This document shows positions 29,370 through 39,171 of a DNA stretch of 55,481 bases, one piece after another; positions within the stretch are counted from its first letter, which is position 1; each line of letters starts with the position of its first letter. The DNA lies in the NCBI RefSeq assembly GCF_011030405.1, contig NZ_JAAJTJ010000027.1, positions 1 through 55,481 of the forward strand, in the 5' to 3' direction. Source of the stretch: Parapedobacter sp. SGR-10. GTDB lineage: Bacteria > Bacteroidota > Bacteroidia > Sphingobacteriales > Sphingobacteriaceae. The notes beneath the pieces were generated by a model. That model saw only the letters and a program-made list of their open reading frames with translations. It was not told the origin of the DNA and made no database searches. The position numbers and the translations under genes were made by a program.

Positions 29370-29954
29370 CTACTGATGCCTTCCTTCCAGATTTTTGGCA
29401 ATAGTCTCCAACGATATTCCTTTTTCACGTAGCAATACCAATATATGAAAGAACAGATCCGAAGTTTCGTCAATAAATTCCTGCTCAGATTGAGCTAATG
29501 CGGCAATAACCGTCTCTACGGCTTCTTCTCCTACTTTCTGGGCAATCTTGTTCAGCCCTCTGTGGTGTAACCTATTTACATAGGATTCGTCCGTAGGAAA
29601 GTTATAACGATGTGCTACGATACGTTCCAATTGGAACAGGAAGTTGTGCCTATATCCAGTGCTAAAGCAGCTTCTGGATCCGGTATGACAGGTCGGCCCT
29701 TCCGGACGTGCCAGTATCAATATGGTATCTTGATCACAGTCTATATGACAACTTTCCACGTGCAGGAAGTTGCCGCTCTCTTCGCCTTTGGTCCACAACC
29801 GGTTCTTACTACGCGAGTAAAAAGTCACTTTGCCTTCCGATTGTGTCTTCTGCCAAGCTGCCTCATTCATATATCCCAACATCAGCACCTCCAGTGTCTG
29901 GGCATCCTGAATAATTACCGGAACTAAACCGTCACCTTTGCCAAAATCTATCAT
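29370..29954 (-). CDS. hisIE: bifunctional phosphoribosyl-AMP cyclohydrolase/phosphoribosyl-ATP pyrophosphatase
   Basis: The 194-residue fusion carries out steps 2 and 3 of histidine synthesis. The N-terminal HisI domain has the zinc-binding CDQDTIL and CHTGSRSCF segments (about residues 73-96). The C-terminal HisE domain (about 105-194) has the helical NRLHHRGLNKIAQKVGEEAVETVIAA motif. It is the last his gene. A 165 bp spacer of short direct repeats separates it from hisF. Confidence 0.96.
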   Translation of the reverse strand: MIDFGKGDGLVPVIIQDAQTLEVLMLGYMNEAAWQKTQSEGKVTFYSRSKNRLWTKGEESGNFLHVESCHIDCDQDTILILARPEGPTCHTGSRSCFSTGYRHNFLFQLERIVAHRYNFPTDESYVNRLHHRGLNKIAQKVGEEAVETVIAALAQSEQEFIDETSDLFFHILVLLREKGISLETIAKNLEGRHQ

Positions 29955-29970
29955 TCTTTTAGTATATTAG

Positions 29971-30123
29971 GGTATTGAGGATTGAGTATTGAGATATGCG
30001 TATTGAGATATGCGTATTGAGAATTGAGAATATTGCAATCTTACAAATCCTCAAATTATCTCATTTCCAAATCTCCAAATTATCTCATTTTCAAATTCCC
30101 AAATTACCTCATTTTCAAATTAT
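29971..30123. repeat. low-complexity tandem words in hisF-hisIE spacer
   Basis: About 2.5 copies of a 14 bp TATTGAGATATGCG-like unit are followed by several CAAATTATCTCATTTT-like units that run into the hisF stop codon. No coding frame is supported. Confidence 0.7.
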
Positions 30124-30872
30124 CTAACCACGATCCCATTGCTACGCAAGGTATTTTTCAGATCGGGGATCAAGATCTCTCCATAATGGAAGACCGAAGC
30201 GGCCAATGCGGCATCCACATTACTTTGCTGAAATACATCAACAAAATGCTGTACATTGCCTGCTCCACCCGATGCGATCAGCGGAATATGGATCTGCTCA
30301 TTGATTTTTTTCAACAAACCATTGTCAAATCCATTCTTTGTCCCGTCATGATCCATTGAGGTCAGCAGAATCTCTCCGGCTCCTCTACTTTCGGCCTCCT
30401 TAATCCATTCTTCTGTCTGTATCTCTGTCTTGTCCCGTCCTCCTCGAAGATGCACAAAATTCTTACCATTGATCAAACGGGTATCTACCGCTACCACAAC
30501 AAACTGTGTCCCAAATGCCTTCGCCAAATCATCGATGAGCTTAGGGTTGCGCACTGCCGCCGAATTAATGGAAATCTTGTCTGCCCCACTGTTGAGCAGT
30601 ACCTCCGCATCAGCCAGTTCATTGATTCCACCACCTATGGTAAACGGAATATTGACCTGGCGGGCTACAGCTTTGACCAGATCAACCGTCGTCTTACGCT
30701 TTTCGTGCGTAGCCGTAATATCCAAAAAGACCAATTCATCGGCACCCTGCTCCGAATATTGCCAGGCCAATTCCACCGGATCTCCTGCATCGCGCAGATC
30801 CACGAAGTTGACCCCCTTTACGGTACGTCCGTCCTTTACATCCAGACAGGGAATAATACGCTTTGCTAACAT
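30120..30872 (-). CDS. hisF: imidazole glycerol phosphate synthase, cyclase subunit
   Basis: The 250-residue TIM barrel uses ammonia from HisH to convert PRFAR to imidazole glycerol phosphate and AICAR. The start [16 protein letters not shown] shows the catalytic aspartate of the first strand, and the second appears in [14 protein letters not shown]. An in-frame TTG three codons upstream was rejected because [11 protein letters not shown] is the family-standard N terminus. HisH is encoded two genes upstream. Confidence 0.97.
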   Translation of the reverse strand: MLAKRIIPCLDVKDGRTVKGVNFVDLRDAGDPVELAWQYSEQGADELVFLDITATHEKRKTTVDLVKAVARQVNIPFTIGGGINELADAEVLLNSGADKISINSAAVRNPKLIDDLAKAFGTQFVVVAVDTRLINGKNFVHLRGGRDKTEIQTEEWIKEAESRGAGEILLTSMDHDGTKNGFDNGLLKKINEQIHIPLIASGGAGNVQHFVDVFQQSNVDAALAASVFHYGEILIPDLKNTLRSNGIVVR

Positions 30873-30945
30873 CTTATACAAGCTGTAAGCTTTAGACTAA
30901 AAGCTGTAAGCCTATTGCTTATAGCCTAAAGCCTATTGCTTAAAA

Positions 30946-31698
30946 TTAAAACTTAATCAAGGCCTTCAGATTCCAATCCTTGATCTCCTCTATCGTGATC
31001 TTATTTTCGTAAATAGCTTTTCCAACGACACAGGATTCCATGCGTCCCAAAGCATTCAACGCTTCTATATCTTTCATCGAACTGATCCCTCCCGAACCGA
31101 TCAACTTGATGATGGGCGAATGATCCAACAATTTTTGGTAAAGCTCTACGCCGGCTCCTCCCAATTTGCCATCCTTGCTGATGTCCGTACACAAGAAACG
31201 GAAAAATCCAAGTGAAAGACACTTGTCAATATATTCGATCAGCTTGATGGGTGAACTTTCCAACCAACCTGAGTATTTGATGACCTCATCCAATACATCT
31301 ATGGCGATCACAATGTGATCCGCATATTTCACACGACCTTCGTTGAGCTTGCTCAACTCTTCCAAAAATGTCGGGTTGGTGATCGCCTGTGTACCGACAA
31401 TAACCCTGTACACACCCGCATCGATCAGCTCTTTTACCTTGTCTATACTACGTACACCTCCTCCGTATTGTACTTTCATCTCGGTACGACGTACAATATC
31501 AAAAAGATACGATTGGTTCGAAAAATCGCCTTTGGCACCATTCAGATCAATGATATGGACCAGCTCGGTACCGTTGGCATGGTATTTTCTTACCTGCTCC
31601 TCCAATGAAATATCGTACGTAGTCACATCTTCGTAAGAACCTTCTCTCAGTCGGACTACCTTTTGGTCTAAAACATCAATTGCGGGAATGATATACAT
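30946..31698 (-). CDS. hisA: ProFAR isomerase HisA
   Basis: The 250-residue TIM-barrel isomerase opens the ribose of ProFAR to form PRFAR. The N-terminal IIPAIDVLDQKVVRL has the catalytic aspartate. The second acidic residue is in CTDISKDGKLGG near residue 170, and the phosphate loops are VQYGGGVRS and GSGGISS. It is paralogous to HisF but matches HisA by these motifs. Short AT-rich repeats fill the 84 bp upstream. Confidence 0.96.
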   Translation of the reverse strand: MYIIPAIDVLDQKVVRLREGSYEDVTTYDISLEEQVRKYHANGTELVHIIDLNGAKGDFSNQSYLFDIVRRTEMKVQYGGGVRSIDKVKELIDAGVYRVIVGTQAITNPTFLEELSKLNEGRVKYADHIVIAIDVLDEVIKYSGWLESSPIKLIEYIDKCLSLGFFRFLCTDISKDGKLGGAGVELYQKLLDHSPIIKLIGSGGISSMKDIEALNALGRMESCVVGKAIYENKITIEEIKDWNLKALIKF

Positions 31699-31782
31699 AG
31701 TTAAATTAAAAAGTTAAAAATCAAAAGTTAAAAATCGCATCAAACACTTTATATAGAATATATAAGGTCAATGATTGCTTAA

Positions 31783-32373
31783 TTATATTTTAGAAAAATT
31801 CAACAACAATTGCTCGCCATACTTGCCCGATTTTTCGGGGTGAAACTGTACTCCGAAAAAATTATCCTTCTGTAAGGACGCAGAAAAAGTAAGGCCATAC
31901 GTACACTTTGCAATAGTATAAGTAGCATCATACTCTATAAAATAAGAATGAACGAAGTAAAAGTACACATTATCTGCTATATCACGGAATAATGGATTAT
32001 TATTATCGAGTTGAACACTATTCCAACCCATGTGAGGCACTTTGTGGTCGATACGCTGATTAAAGTGTAATGTTTTCAAAGGCACTACCGACAGCATCTC
32101 AGCCTCACCCTCCTCCGAAAAAGCGGTCAGCAACTGCATACCTACACATATACCCAAGACAGGCTTCTGCAATGCCAATATCGTATCGACCAAGCCTGTC
32201 TCTTTCAGTTTCTGCATAGCTGCACCGGCATGCCCTACACCGGGAATAATCACACGATCGTACAGATCAAAATCCTCCTTTCGATTGATCATCCCATAAG
32301 ACACCTGCACCCGTTCGAGCGCAGCTGTCAAAGAGAAAATATTTCCCGCACCGTAATTTACTATTCCTACCAT
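31783..32373 (-). CDS. hisH: imidazole glycerol phosphate synthase, glutaminase subunit
   Basis: The 196-residue class I glutamine amidotransferase feeds ammonia to HisF. The nucleophile elbow is LGICVGMQLL (Cys near residue 76). The His-Glu pair is in VQFHPEKSG near residue 177. The N terminus GIVNYGAGNIFSL is standard. Confidence 0.96.
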   Translation of the reverse strand: MVGIVNYGAGNIFSLTAALERVQVSYGMINRKEDFDLYDRVIIPGVGHAGAAMQKLKETGLVDTILALQKPVLGICVGMQLLTAFSEEGEAEMLSVVPLKTLHFNQRIDHKVPHMGWNSVQLDNNNPLFRDIADNVYFYFVHSYFIEYDATYTIAKCTYGLTFSASLQKDNFFGVQFHPEKSGKYGEQLLLNFSKI

Positions 32374-32449
32374 TCTTTATTAGATAAAGGATAAAAGAAC
32401 AAAGATAAAAGACCTTAATCCTTACTCCTTATTCCAACAATCTTTGCTC

Positions 32450-33589
32450 CTAAAGTACCCCTTTCGTACTGGGCAACTGCATATTGTCTGCATCCCGGCG
32501 CACAGCCTTTTTAATGGACTTGGCAAATGCCTTGAAAATTGCTTCTATCTTGTGATGTTCATTGTCCCCTTCGGCCTTGATATTCAGGTTGGACTTGGAA
32601 GCGTCTGAAAAAGACTTGAAAAAGTGGAAAAACATCTCCGTAGGCATATCCCCGATCTTCTCACGGCGAAACTCGGCATCCCACACGATCCAATTGCGTC
32701 CTCCAAAATCAATCGCCACCTGCGCCAGACAGTCGTCCATCGGCAGGGTGTACGCATAGCGTTCTATTCCCCGCTTGTCGCCCAACACTTTCAAGAAGAT
32801 CTCCCCCAAGGCTATTCCCGTATCTTCGATCGTATGGTGCTCATCGATATGTAGATCTCCCTTGGCTTTGACCGTAAGGTCTATCGCACCATGACGGGCG
32901 ATCTGATCCAGCATATGGTCAAAGAATGGCAAACCTGTATCTATATCAGCCTTGCCCGATCCGTCCAGATTAAGCTTAATGTATATATCCGTTTCGTTGG
33001 TCTTGCGATGATGCTCACCCGAACGTGTACCCAATTTTAGAAATTCATATATAGACTTCCAATCGGAGGTTTCCAATGCAATCACATCCGTAGAGAACTC
33101 CACATTTTCGTGTTTGCCCAACTCATCGTTATTACGTAGCCATATGGCTTTTGCGCCAAGGTTTTGTGCTAGCTTGACATCGTTCACTCGGTCACCTATG
33201 ACAAATGATTCGGATAGATTATAGGCGTTTTCGGCAAAATACTCACCCAACATTCCTATTCCCGGCTTGCGCGTAGGGGCATTTTCATGTGGAAAGGTAC
33301 GGTCTATATGCTCCTTGGCAAAAACCACACCTTCTCCCTCAAAAGTATCTCTAATGAAATGGTGTACCGGCCAAAAATTCTCTTCCGGATGGGAGTCCGT
33401 CCCCAGACCGTCTTGATTGGACACCAAGATCAATTCAAAATCCAGCTCTTGAGCAATCTTCGGCAAATACTGCAATGCTCCCGGATAAAATTTGAGTTTG
33501 GCAAAAGAATCAATCTGCTCGTCCTCCGGTTCCAGAATGAGCGTCCCGTCACGGTCAATAAACAACAGTCTTTTTAACTTATCAGCCAT
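32450..33589 (-). CDS. hisB: bifunctional histidinol-phosphatase/imidazoleglycerol-phosphate dehydratase
   Basis: The 379-residue fusion has an N-terminal HAD phosphatase (about residues 1-165; nucleophile D12 in FIDRDGTL) and a C-terminal IGPD domain (about 190-379). The IGPD domain shows manganese-binding histidine clusters [21 protein letters not shown] and [11 protein letters not shown]. It catalyses steps 6 and 8 of the pathway. It overlaps neither neighbour; the gap to hisC is 6 bp. Confidence 0.97.
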   Translation of the reverse strand: MADKLKRLLFIDRDGTLILEPEDEQIDSFAKLKFYPGALQYLPKIAQELDFELILVSNQDGLGTDSHPEENFWPVHHFIRDTFEGEGVVFAKEHIDRTFPHENAPTRKPGIGMLGEYFAENAYNLSESFVIGDRVNDVKLAQNLGAKAIWLRNNDELGKHENVEFSTDVIALETSDWKSIYEFLKLGTRSGEHHRKTNETDIYIKLNLDGSGKADIDTGLPFFDHMLDQIARHGAIDLTVKAKGDLHIDEHHTIEDTGIALGEIFLKVLGDKRGIERYAYTLPMDDCLAQVAIDFGGRNWIVWDAEFRREKIGDMPTEMFFHFFKSFSDASKSNLNIKAEGDNEHHKIEAIFKAFAKSIKKAVRRDADNMQLPSTKGVL

Positions 33590-33595
33590 AATGGA

Positions 33596-34654
33596 TTATG
33601 TATAAAATTGCTGCATGACAGCCAATAATTTTTTGTTTTCAGTAGGCGTACCTACTGTAATACGTAAACATCCCTCACACAACTCGATTTTAGAGCGGTC
33701 ACGGACAATAATACCGTTGCCGACCAGAAAATTATACAATTCGCGGGGTTCTTCCAACCGAACCAAAATAAAATTGGCATCGGAAGGAACAATATGATGA
33801 ACCTGTTCTAGTTTGGTCAATTCCTGATTGAGCCATTCCCGTTCGCGTACGGTTTCCTTGATCCATTCGTTGACAGAGCTGATGTTGTTCAAAGCTTTCA
33901 ACACCAATTCCTGTGTCGCTTGATTAATGTTGTAAGGAGGTTTGATCTTGTTAAATACCTCAATGATCTCCTTACTCGCAAAAGCCATTCCCAACCGAAG
34001 GGCAGCAAGCCCCCATGCCTTGGACAAAGTCTGCAAAACGACCAAATTAGGAAATTCGCCCAGTTCGTAAGTAAAGGATTTATGTTTTGAAAAGTTGATA
34101 TAAGCCTCATCTACAACGACAATTCCGTCAAAATTTGTCAATATCGTTTCCACATCTTGTCTACGGATGCTATTCCCCGTCGGATTATTGGGCGAACAGA
34201 TGAAAATCAACTTGGTATGTGGATCGATCGCTTGTGCTATACGATCCAGATCCAGCTGATAGTCGGATGTCAGATTGATCTTTCTGGTCTCCACATCATT
34301 GATATTGGCAGAAACCTCATACATCCCATAGGTAGGTGGCACGAGAATGACATTGTCGACACCGGGCCTACAAAAAGCACGGTATAGAATATCGATGGCC
34401 TCATCACTTCCATTTCCCAGAAATATATTTTCCACGGGCACACCCTTGATACCTGAAAGCTTAGCTTTGACTTCTTTCTGCAAAGGATCCGGATAGCGGT
34501 TGTACGCATGATCCAAGGGAGAGCCAAATGCATTTTCATTAGCATCCAAAAAAACCGATGCTTCGCCCTTGAATTCATCCCGTGCAGATGAATAGGGAAC
34601 TAAATTTCTGATATTGGCACGTAACAAACGGCTTAAATCAAAAGTTGTGCTCAT
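33596..34654 (-). CDS. hisC: histidinol-phosphate aminotransferase
   Basis: The 352-residue class I/II PLP aminotransferase converts imidazole acetol phosphate to histidinol phosphate. The PLP lysine lies in LQTLSKAWGLAALRLG near residue 213, and the conserved NPNNPTGN-like stretch appears as CSPNNPTGNS near residue 155. ATG 34654 was chosen over an in-frame TTG at 34660. This is the first his gene in the window. hisG and hisD, which usually precede it in Bacteroidota, are not present, because rnz lies directly upstream. Confidence 0.96.
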   Translation of the reverse strand: MSTTFDLSRLLRANIRNLVPYSSARDEFKGEASVFLDANENAFGSPLDHAYNRYPDPLQKEVKAKLSGIKGVPVENIFLGNGSDEAIDILYRAFCRPGVDNVILVPPTYGMYEVSANINDVETRKINLTSDYQLDLDRIAQAIDPHTKLIFICSPNNPTGNSIRRQDVETILTNFDGIVVVDEAYINFSKHKSFTYELGEFPNLVVLQTLSKAWGLAALRLGMAFASKEIIEVFNKIKPPYNINQATQELVLKALNNISSVNEWIKETVREREWLNQELTKLEQVHHIVPSDANFILVRLEEPRELYNFLVGNGIIVRDRSKIELCEGCLRITVGTPTENKKLLAVMQQFYT

Positions 34655-34704
34655 GAACAAAAAAAATTTTGAGGTGTAAAGATGAGGAAAAATCTACAAA
34701 AACA

Positions 34705-35616
34705 CTAAACATTAAACCATTTTCCCTCAATGGAAAGCTCAGCATGTGGAAAAACCGCACGGGCTTCCTCCAAAAGTGGAGACAAATCTTTGTATCGTGC
34801 AGAATAATGTCCCAACAAAAGTCTTTTGGCCTGTACAAGATGAGCTACCTGCGCAGCTTCATATGCTGTAGAGTGGAGCGTCTCCTCTGCCCGGTCAAGC
34901 ATATCATGCATAAATGTGGTTTCGTGATAGAGCAGATCCACATGATCGATATATGTCATATACAGTTCATAAGCTCGGGTATCCGAACAGTAAGCGTAGC
35001 TCCGAGGGATAGGTGCAGGCCGTGTCAATTCTGCTGCACGATAGACCGTCCCGTCCATATCCACACAGTCTATACCCCTTTTCAGTTGGGGCAAAAACAC
35101 CGTTGGGATATTCAACTGTTCGATTTTTTCCCGAATGAGTGGGGCAAGCCGCTGTCCCTCATCAAATCTGAATCCTGTGGTCGGCACACGATGCTGCAAA
35201 GGAAACGAGGTGACCGTCAACAAGTTGGTTTTGAGGACTACCTCTGCCCGATCAGCATGGGTCTCATGAAAGATCAGGTTGTACCGAAGTGTCGTGTCCG
35301 AGTACTTAAACTGCAGATCCATGATCTCCTTCAATGCTGCAGGGCCATATAGATGCAGATCAGTTTTGCGCCCATTTAGGTTCATGGACGATAGCAACCC
35401 AACCAATCCCAAGTAATGGTCTCCATGCAAATGGCTGATGAAAATGTGTGATATTTTATTGGATTTGATGCCATACCGAACCAATTGCATCTGTGTCCCC
35501 TCACCACAATCTATCAAAAAGAACTGTTCGTTGAAATTGAGCAATTGAGCCGTAGGGTGCCTATCGTATATCGGCGTCGCCGAGCTGTTGCCTAAGATCA
35601 ATACCTCAAATTTCAT
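34705..35616 (-). CDS. rnz: ribonuclease Z
   Basis: The 303-residue metallo-beta-lactamase-fold endonuclease matures tRNA 3' ends that lack an encoded CCA, which suits the tRNA-Gln of this window. The zinc motif is HLHGDH (H62-H67), with further ligands in LYHETTF near residue 210 and LLLGHYSARY near 268. It is linked to the STAS gene by 3 bp, a coupling common in Bacteroidota. Confidence 0.95.
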   Translation of the reverse strand: MKFEVLILGNSSATPIYDRHPTAQLLNFNEQFFLIDCGEGTQMQLVRYGIKSNKISHIFISHLHGDHYLGLVGLLSSMNLNGRKTDLHLYGPAALKEIMDLQFKYSDTTLRYNLIFHETHADRAEVVLKTNLLTVTSFPLQHRVPTTGFRFDEGQRLAPLIREKIEQLNIPTVFLPQLKRGIDCVDMDGTVYRAAELTRPAPIPRSYAYCSDTRAYELYMTYIDHVDLLYHETTFMHDMLDRAEETLHSTAYEAAQVAHLVQAKRLLLGHYSARYKDLSPLLEEARAVFPHAELSIEGKWFNV

Positions 35617-35619
35617 ATA

Positions 35620-35997
35620 TCAATTTTTCCCTTCCAAAAGTTCCCGCTGTATCTCGTTTCCAAAAATTGCGTCTTCGGCTTCCACAAGTGATGTGCTGAC
35701 GATAAAATATGTGTCGAGTTTGGCTACTTTCAACAGATGGGCCACCTGCGGCTGTAGTCCAGTCAAGATAAAAAGTCCGCCTACGGCTTTGCAGAGCCTA
35801 TGAGCGAGCAACCCTATCCGCATACCAGCTTCGTCGATATCATTGACCTGTGACAAATCCAACACAATATTGCGTTGTCCCGAGGTGTTACGCAACATAA
35901 ATTCTCCTTTTAAAAATGCAGCTTCCTCTGCATTGATTTTCTCGCAAAGTGGCTCAATGACCACATAACGCTCATGTTTTTCGATCGTATAGCGCAT
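35620..35997 (-). CDS. STAS-domain protein lacking the phosphorylated serine
   Basis: The 125-residue single STAS domain resembles anti-sigma-factor antagonists. In SpoIIAA-type proteins the regulatory site reads DSSG; here it is D55-E-A-G58, so neither serine is present and phospho-switching by an RsbW-type kinase is not possible in the usual way. It lies 3 bp upstream of rnz and 14 bp from purC on the same strand. Its partner is not apparent in the window. Confidence 0.85.
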   Translation of the reverse strand: MRYTIEKHERYVVIEPLCEKINAEEAAFLKGEFMLRNTSGQRNIVLDLSQVNDIDEAGMRIGLLAHRLCKAVGGLFILTGLQPQVAHLLKVAKLDTYFIVSTSLVEAEDAIFGNEIQRELLEGKN

Positions 35998-36011
35998 GAT
36001 GTGTATATTTT

Positions 36012-36962
36012 TCAGTCCAACAAGGCTTCCAAAGCTTTACTGACATTGGTTTCTACCCGAGCCAGCACGTCATCGCTCGCCGGGTATTGGAATTTTTCTC
36101 CCGTTATGTGCTCAAACAGCTCAATGTACCTTTCCGAAATGGATTGGACAATCTCATCTGTCATTTCGGGGACCTGCTGCCCCTCTTTTCCTTGAAAACC
36201 ATTCTCGATAAGCCATTGACGTACAAATTCTTTGGACAACTGTTTTTGAGCCTTCCCTTTTTGCTGACGCTCAGCATACCCTTCTGCATAGAAATACCGT
36301 GAAGAATCCGGTGTGTGTATTTCATCCATCAGATAGATCTGCCCATCACGTTTTCCAAATTCATACTTGGTATCCACCAGAATCAGCCCCCTCTCGCGAG
36401 CTATCTCTGTACCACGTTGAAAAAGTGCGTGTGCATATTTTTCCAACTGTTCGTAATCTTCTTGATTGACAATGCCACGGGCAATAATGTCTTCTCTGGA
36501 AATATCTTCGTCATGCCCTATCTCCGCTTTTGTCGATGGTGTGATGATCGGCTGAGGCAACTTGTCGTTCTCCCGCAAACCTTCGGGCAGTGTCACGCCG
36601 CACAGTTCCCTACCTCCATCTCTATACGTACGCCAAGCATGTCCCGACAGATAGCCACGGATGACCATCTCGACCCGAAAAGGCTCACACATCTTGCCGA
36701 TGGTTACACTCGGATCGGGCACAGAGATAACCCAATTCGGCAAGATATCTTCAGTAGCTTTAAGGAATTTTGCAGCAATCTGGTTCAGCACCTGTCCTTT
36801 ATAAGGAATGGCTCTAGGCAACACCACATCGAACGCAGAAATTCGATCCGAAGCCACCATGACCAGATAATTATTGTCTATGGTGTACACGTCCCTTACC
36901 TTGCCACGGTAAAAAGCAGTCTGCTTTTTGAAATTAAAATTTGTCTCTCTTATTGCGCTCAT
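36012..36962 (-). CDS. purC: SAICAR synthase
   Basis: The 316-residue ATP-dependent ligase joins CAIR and aspartate in purine synthesis. Motifs include [11 protein letters not shown] near the N terminus, [37 protein letters not shown] and [12 protein letters not shown]. The length is that of the longer Bacteroidota/yeast-type enzyme rather than the 240-residue Bacillus type. It stands between the STAS gene and phoH. Confidence 0.96.
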   Translation of the reverse strand: MSAIRETNFNFKKQTAFYRGKVRDVYTIDNNYLVMVASDRISAFDVVLPRAIPYKGQVLNQIAAKFLKATEDILPNWVISVPDPSVTIGKMCEPFRVEMVIRGYLSGHAWRTYRDGGRELCGVTLPEGLRENDKLPQPIITPSTKAEIGHDEDISREDIIARGIVNQEDYEQLEKYAHALFQRGTEIARERGLILVDTKYEFGKRDGQIYLMDEIHTPDSSRYFYAEGYAERQQKGKAQKQLSKEFVRQWLIENGFQGKEGQQVPEMTDEIVQSISERYIELFEHITGEKFQYPASDDVLARVETNVSKALEALLD

Positions 36963-37010
36963 CTGTGAAAGTTATGTACAAATGTAAGTTAAAAAATAAA
37001 AAATGGCGGA

Positions 37011-37050
37011 AATAAGTAGGGGCAAAACTACATGTTTGCCCCTACTTATT
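37011..37050. repeat. 16 bp perfect palindrome overlapping phoH stop
   Basis: Arms 37011-37026 and 37035-37050 (core GTAGGGGCAAA/TTTGCCCCTAC) are perfectly complementary with an 8-base loop. The right arm contains the phoH stop codon. It may end phoH transcription, and it belongs to the same palindrome group as 15643-15662. Confidence 0.8.
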
Positions 37051-38029
37051 TTTCCTTATTCAAATCGCCATAAGCTTCCAAGATCCGCTTCACCAACTTG
37101 TGACGAACCACATCACTACCGGTTAGGTAGATGATATCGATTCCAGTGATGCCTTCCAATATCTTGACGGCAGTAGAAAGTCCGGATTGCGTTTTCTTCG
37201 GCAGGTCTATCTGTGTGAGATCCCCGGTCACGATAAACTTGGCCGTAGGCCCCATACGTGTCAAAAACATTTTCAACTGCATGTCTGTCGCATTCTGTGC
37301 CTCGTCCAATATCACAAAACAATTGTCTAAGGTACGTCCACGCATGAAGGCCAATGGTGCAACCTCAATTGTTCTATTCTCCAGATATCCTTTGAGTTTT
37401 TCGGTGGGGATCATATCATCCAAGGCATCGTACAAAGGTCTTAGATAAGGATCTACCTTTTCTTTGAGATCTCCCGGCAGGAAACCTAGGTTCTCACCAG
37501 CTTCGACAGCAGGACGTGTCAAGATTATCCTTTTGATCTCCTTGTTGCGTAGCGCCCGCACAGCCAGGGCTACAGCAGTATAGGTTTTTCCCGTTCCGGC
37601 AGGACCAATGGCAAACAGTATATCATTTTTCAGGATACTATTGACCATCTTCAACTGATTGGGCGTACGGGCACGTACGATCAAGCCATTAGGGCCATAT
37701 ACAATCGGCTCCCCTTTTAGTGTAGGCGCCGTCACCTCCGTTTTCTCTTTTGCCCCAAGGGAAGAGCCGTTCGGCTTCACCTTGCGCAACAGTTCTTCCA
37801 GCTCTAAACCAGACAGGGCATTGAACTTGGAAACATGATCCAAAACTTCCGAAAAGAAGCCTTCAAACATTTTCTGTTCATTCTCTTCACCCAGTACTTT
37901 TAACTCATTGCCCCGCGCCACCAAACGCAGCTTGGGAAAGCTATCCTTAATGGTTTCAAAATTCTCATTTTGCGCCCCCCACAATGGCACTAAATTGGCC
38001 CGATCCAAATTGATGACTAACTCACTCAA
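37046..38029 (-). CDS. phoH: PhoH-family ATPase
   Basis: The roughly 327-residue protein has an N-terminal KH-like region and a PhoH ATPase with Walker A GPAGTGKT (residues 142-149), Walker B FVILDEAQN and VTGDLTQIDLP. The family is linked to RNA metabolism, but its exact role is unsettled. The first available start is TTG at 38029, because a stop lies six codons upstream and no ATG occurs before the conserved region. This suggests a non-ATG start. It is divergent from the SAM hydrolase gene. Confidence 0.9.
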   Translation of the reverse strand: MSELVINLDRANLVPLWGAQNENFETIKDSFPKLRLVARGNELKVLGEENEQKMFEGFFSEVLDHVSKFNALSGLELEELLRKVKPNGSSLGAKEKTEVTAPTLKGEPIVYGPNGLIVRARTPNQLKMVNSILKNDILFAIGPAGTGKTYTAVALAVRALRNKEIKRIILTRPAVEAGENLGFLPGDLKEKVDPYLRPLYDALDDMIPTEKLKGYLENRTIEVAPLAFMRGRTLDNCFVILDEAQNATDMQLKMFLTRMGPTAKFIVTGDLTQIDLPKKTQSGLSTAVKILEGITGIDIIYLTGSDVVRHKLVKRILEAYGDLNKEK

Positions 38030-38214
38030 ATCAACTGTATTTAATGATTATATTTTCGGAATAAATATACTTATGTTTTTCGATTTGTCTCACAGTTTTT
38101 CCATTTTATAGTAAAAATCAACCAAAAATACGAACTACCAAATAAGTTATCTAAGATTTCTAAAAAAAATGATTATTTTCCACAGGACATCATTTTTATG
38201 AACGGTAGTTTTGC

Positions 38215-38222
38215 TACTTTTG
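38215..38222 (+). promoter_or_regulatory. -7 box for the SAM hydrolase gene
   Basis: TACTTTTG fits TAnnTTTG, 75 bp upstream of the ATG at 38298. The -33 element is not clear. Confidence 0.35.
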
Positions 38223-38297
38223 TACTTTATTTGCTAAAAAATCAACGAACCTATTCGGCACGTATCCAATATATAGGTGTCGAACGCAGAGTTTAAT

Positions 38298-39083
38298 ATG
38301 GGAGTAATTACATTGACAACAGACCTTGGTTATCGCGACTTCTATCAAGCCGCGCTCAAAGGGAGCATTATCACGCTGCTTCCGAAGGTCCGGTTAGTGG
38401 ACATTACCCATGAGATACCCTCATTTGATATACAGAATGCTGCTTTCGTCCTACAGAATGCCTATCACTACTTTCCAAAAGGCACTGTGCACATCATCGG
38501 GATAGACACCGTGTTTCAGAAAGATTGCCGATATCTGGCCATGAAATACAACAACCATTATTTTGTAGGCGCGGACAACGGGATATTCAGCATTATACTA
38601 GGTAGCAACAAAGCAGATCATCTCATCGAAATCGAATTGACCCAAGACCTCCGTTTTCTGCACTTTCCCCTAGCAGATGTATTGGCCAAAGCAGCCTGCC
38701 ATATCGCCAAAGGAGAGGATATCAGTGCTTTAGGTTCTCCTATAGACAACCCGTTGCAAAAAGTCACCTTACAGCCCATCATCGAAAACAACATCATCAA
38801 GGGACATGTGTCCTATATCGACTCTTTCGGCAACGTGATCAGCAATATCAGCAAAGAGTTGTTCAATAAGGTCCAAAAGGGACGGGAGTTCGTACTTCAT
38901 TTCAAACGTAATGAGACCATAGACAGGATGAGCTGGCATTACAACGAAGTATCTGAAGGCGAAAAACTGTGTCTCTTCGGCATCAGCAACTATCTCGAAA
39001 TCGCCATCAACAAAGGCAATGCCAGTACCTTGCTCGGCTTGCATCCTGACGAGACCATTATTGTCGAGTTTTTTAACAAATAG
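38298..39083 (+). CDS. SAM hydroxide adenosyltransferase (DUF62)
   Basis: The 261-residue protein belongs to the DUF62 family, which splits S-adenosylmethionine with hydroxide to adenosine and methionine. It is the non-halogenating relative of SalL and fluorinase. Motifs are LTTDLGYRDFY at the N terminus, DITHEIPSFD, ADNGIFS near residue 93 and SYIDSFGNVISNIS near 175. ATG 38298 is favoured over a GTG 7 codons upstream because MGVITLTTDLG is the usual N terminus. Physiological role is unsettled. Confidence 0.9.
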   Translation: MGVITLTTDLGYRDFYQAALKGSIITLLPKVRLVDITHEIPSFDIQNAAFVLQNAYHYFPKGTVHIIGIDTVFQKDCRYLAMKYNNHYFVGADNGIFSIILGSNKADHLIEIELTQDLRFLHFPLADVLAKAACHIAKGEDISALGSPIDNPLQKVTLQPIIENNIIKGHVSYIDSFGNVISNISKELFNKVQKGREFVLHFKRNETIDRMSWHYNEVSEGEKLCLFGISNYLEIAINKGNASTLLGLHPDETIIVEFFNK

Positions 39084-39171
39084 CATTCTCAACCGTAATA
39101 ATACAGTTACGTCCATGATTAATTGATAAATATTATAGATTTTTACGGCTATCGAGCACTTTAATATTATC

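Noticed and set aside
29971..30123. CRISPR-like appearance of repeated words
   Set aside because: Units are short, imperfect and not separated by unique spacers of constant length.
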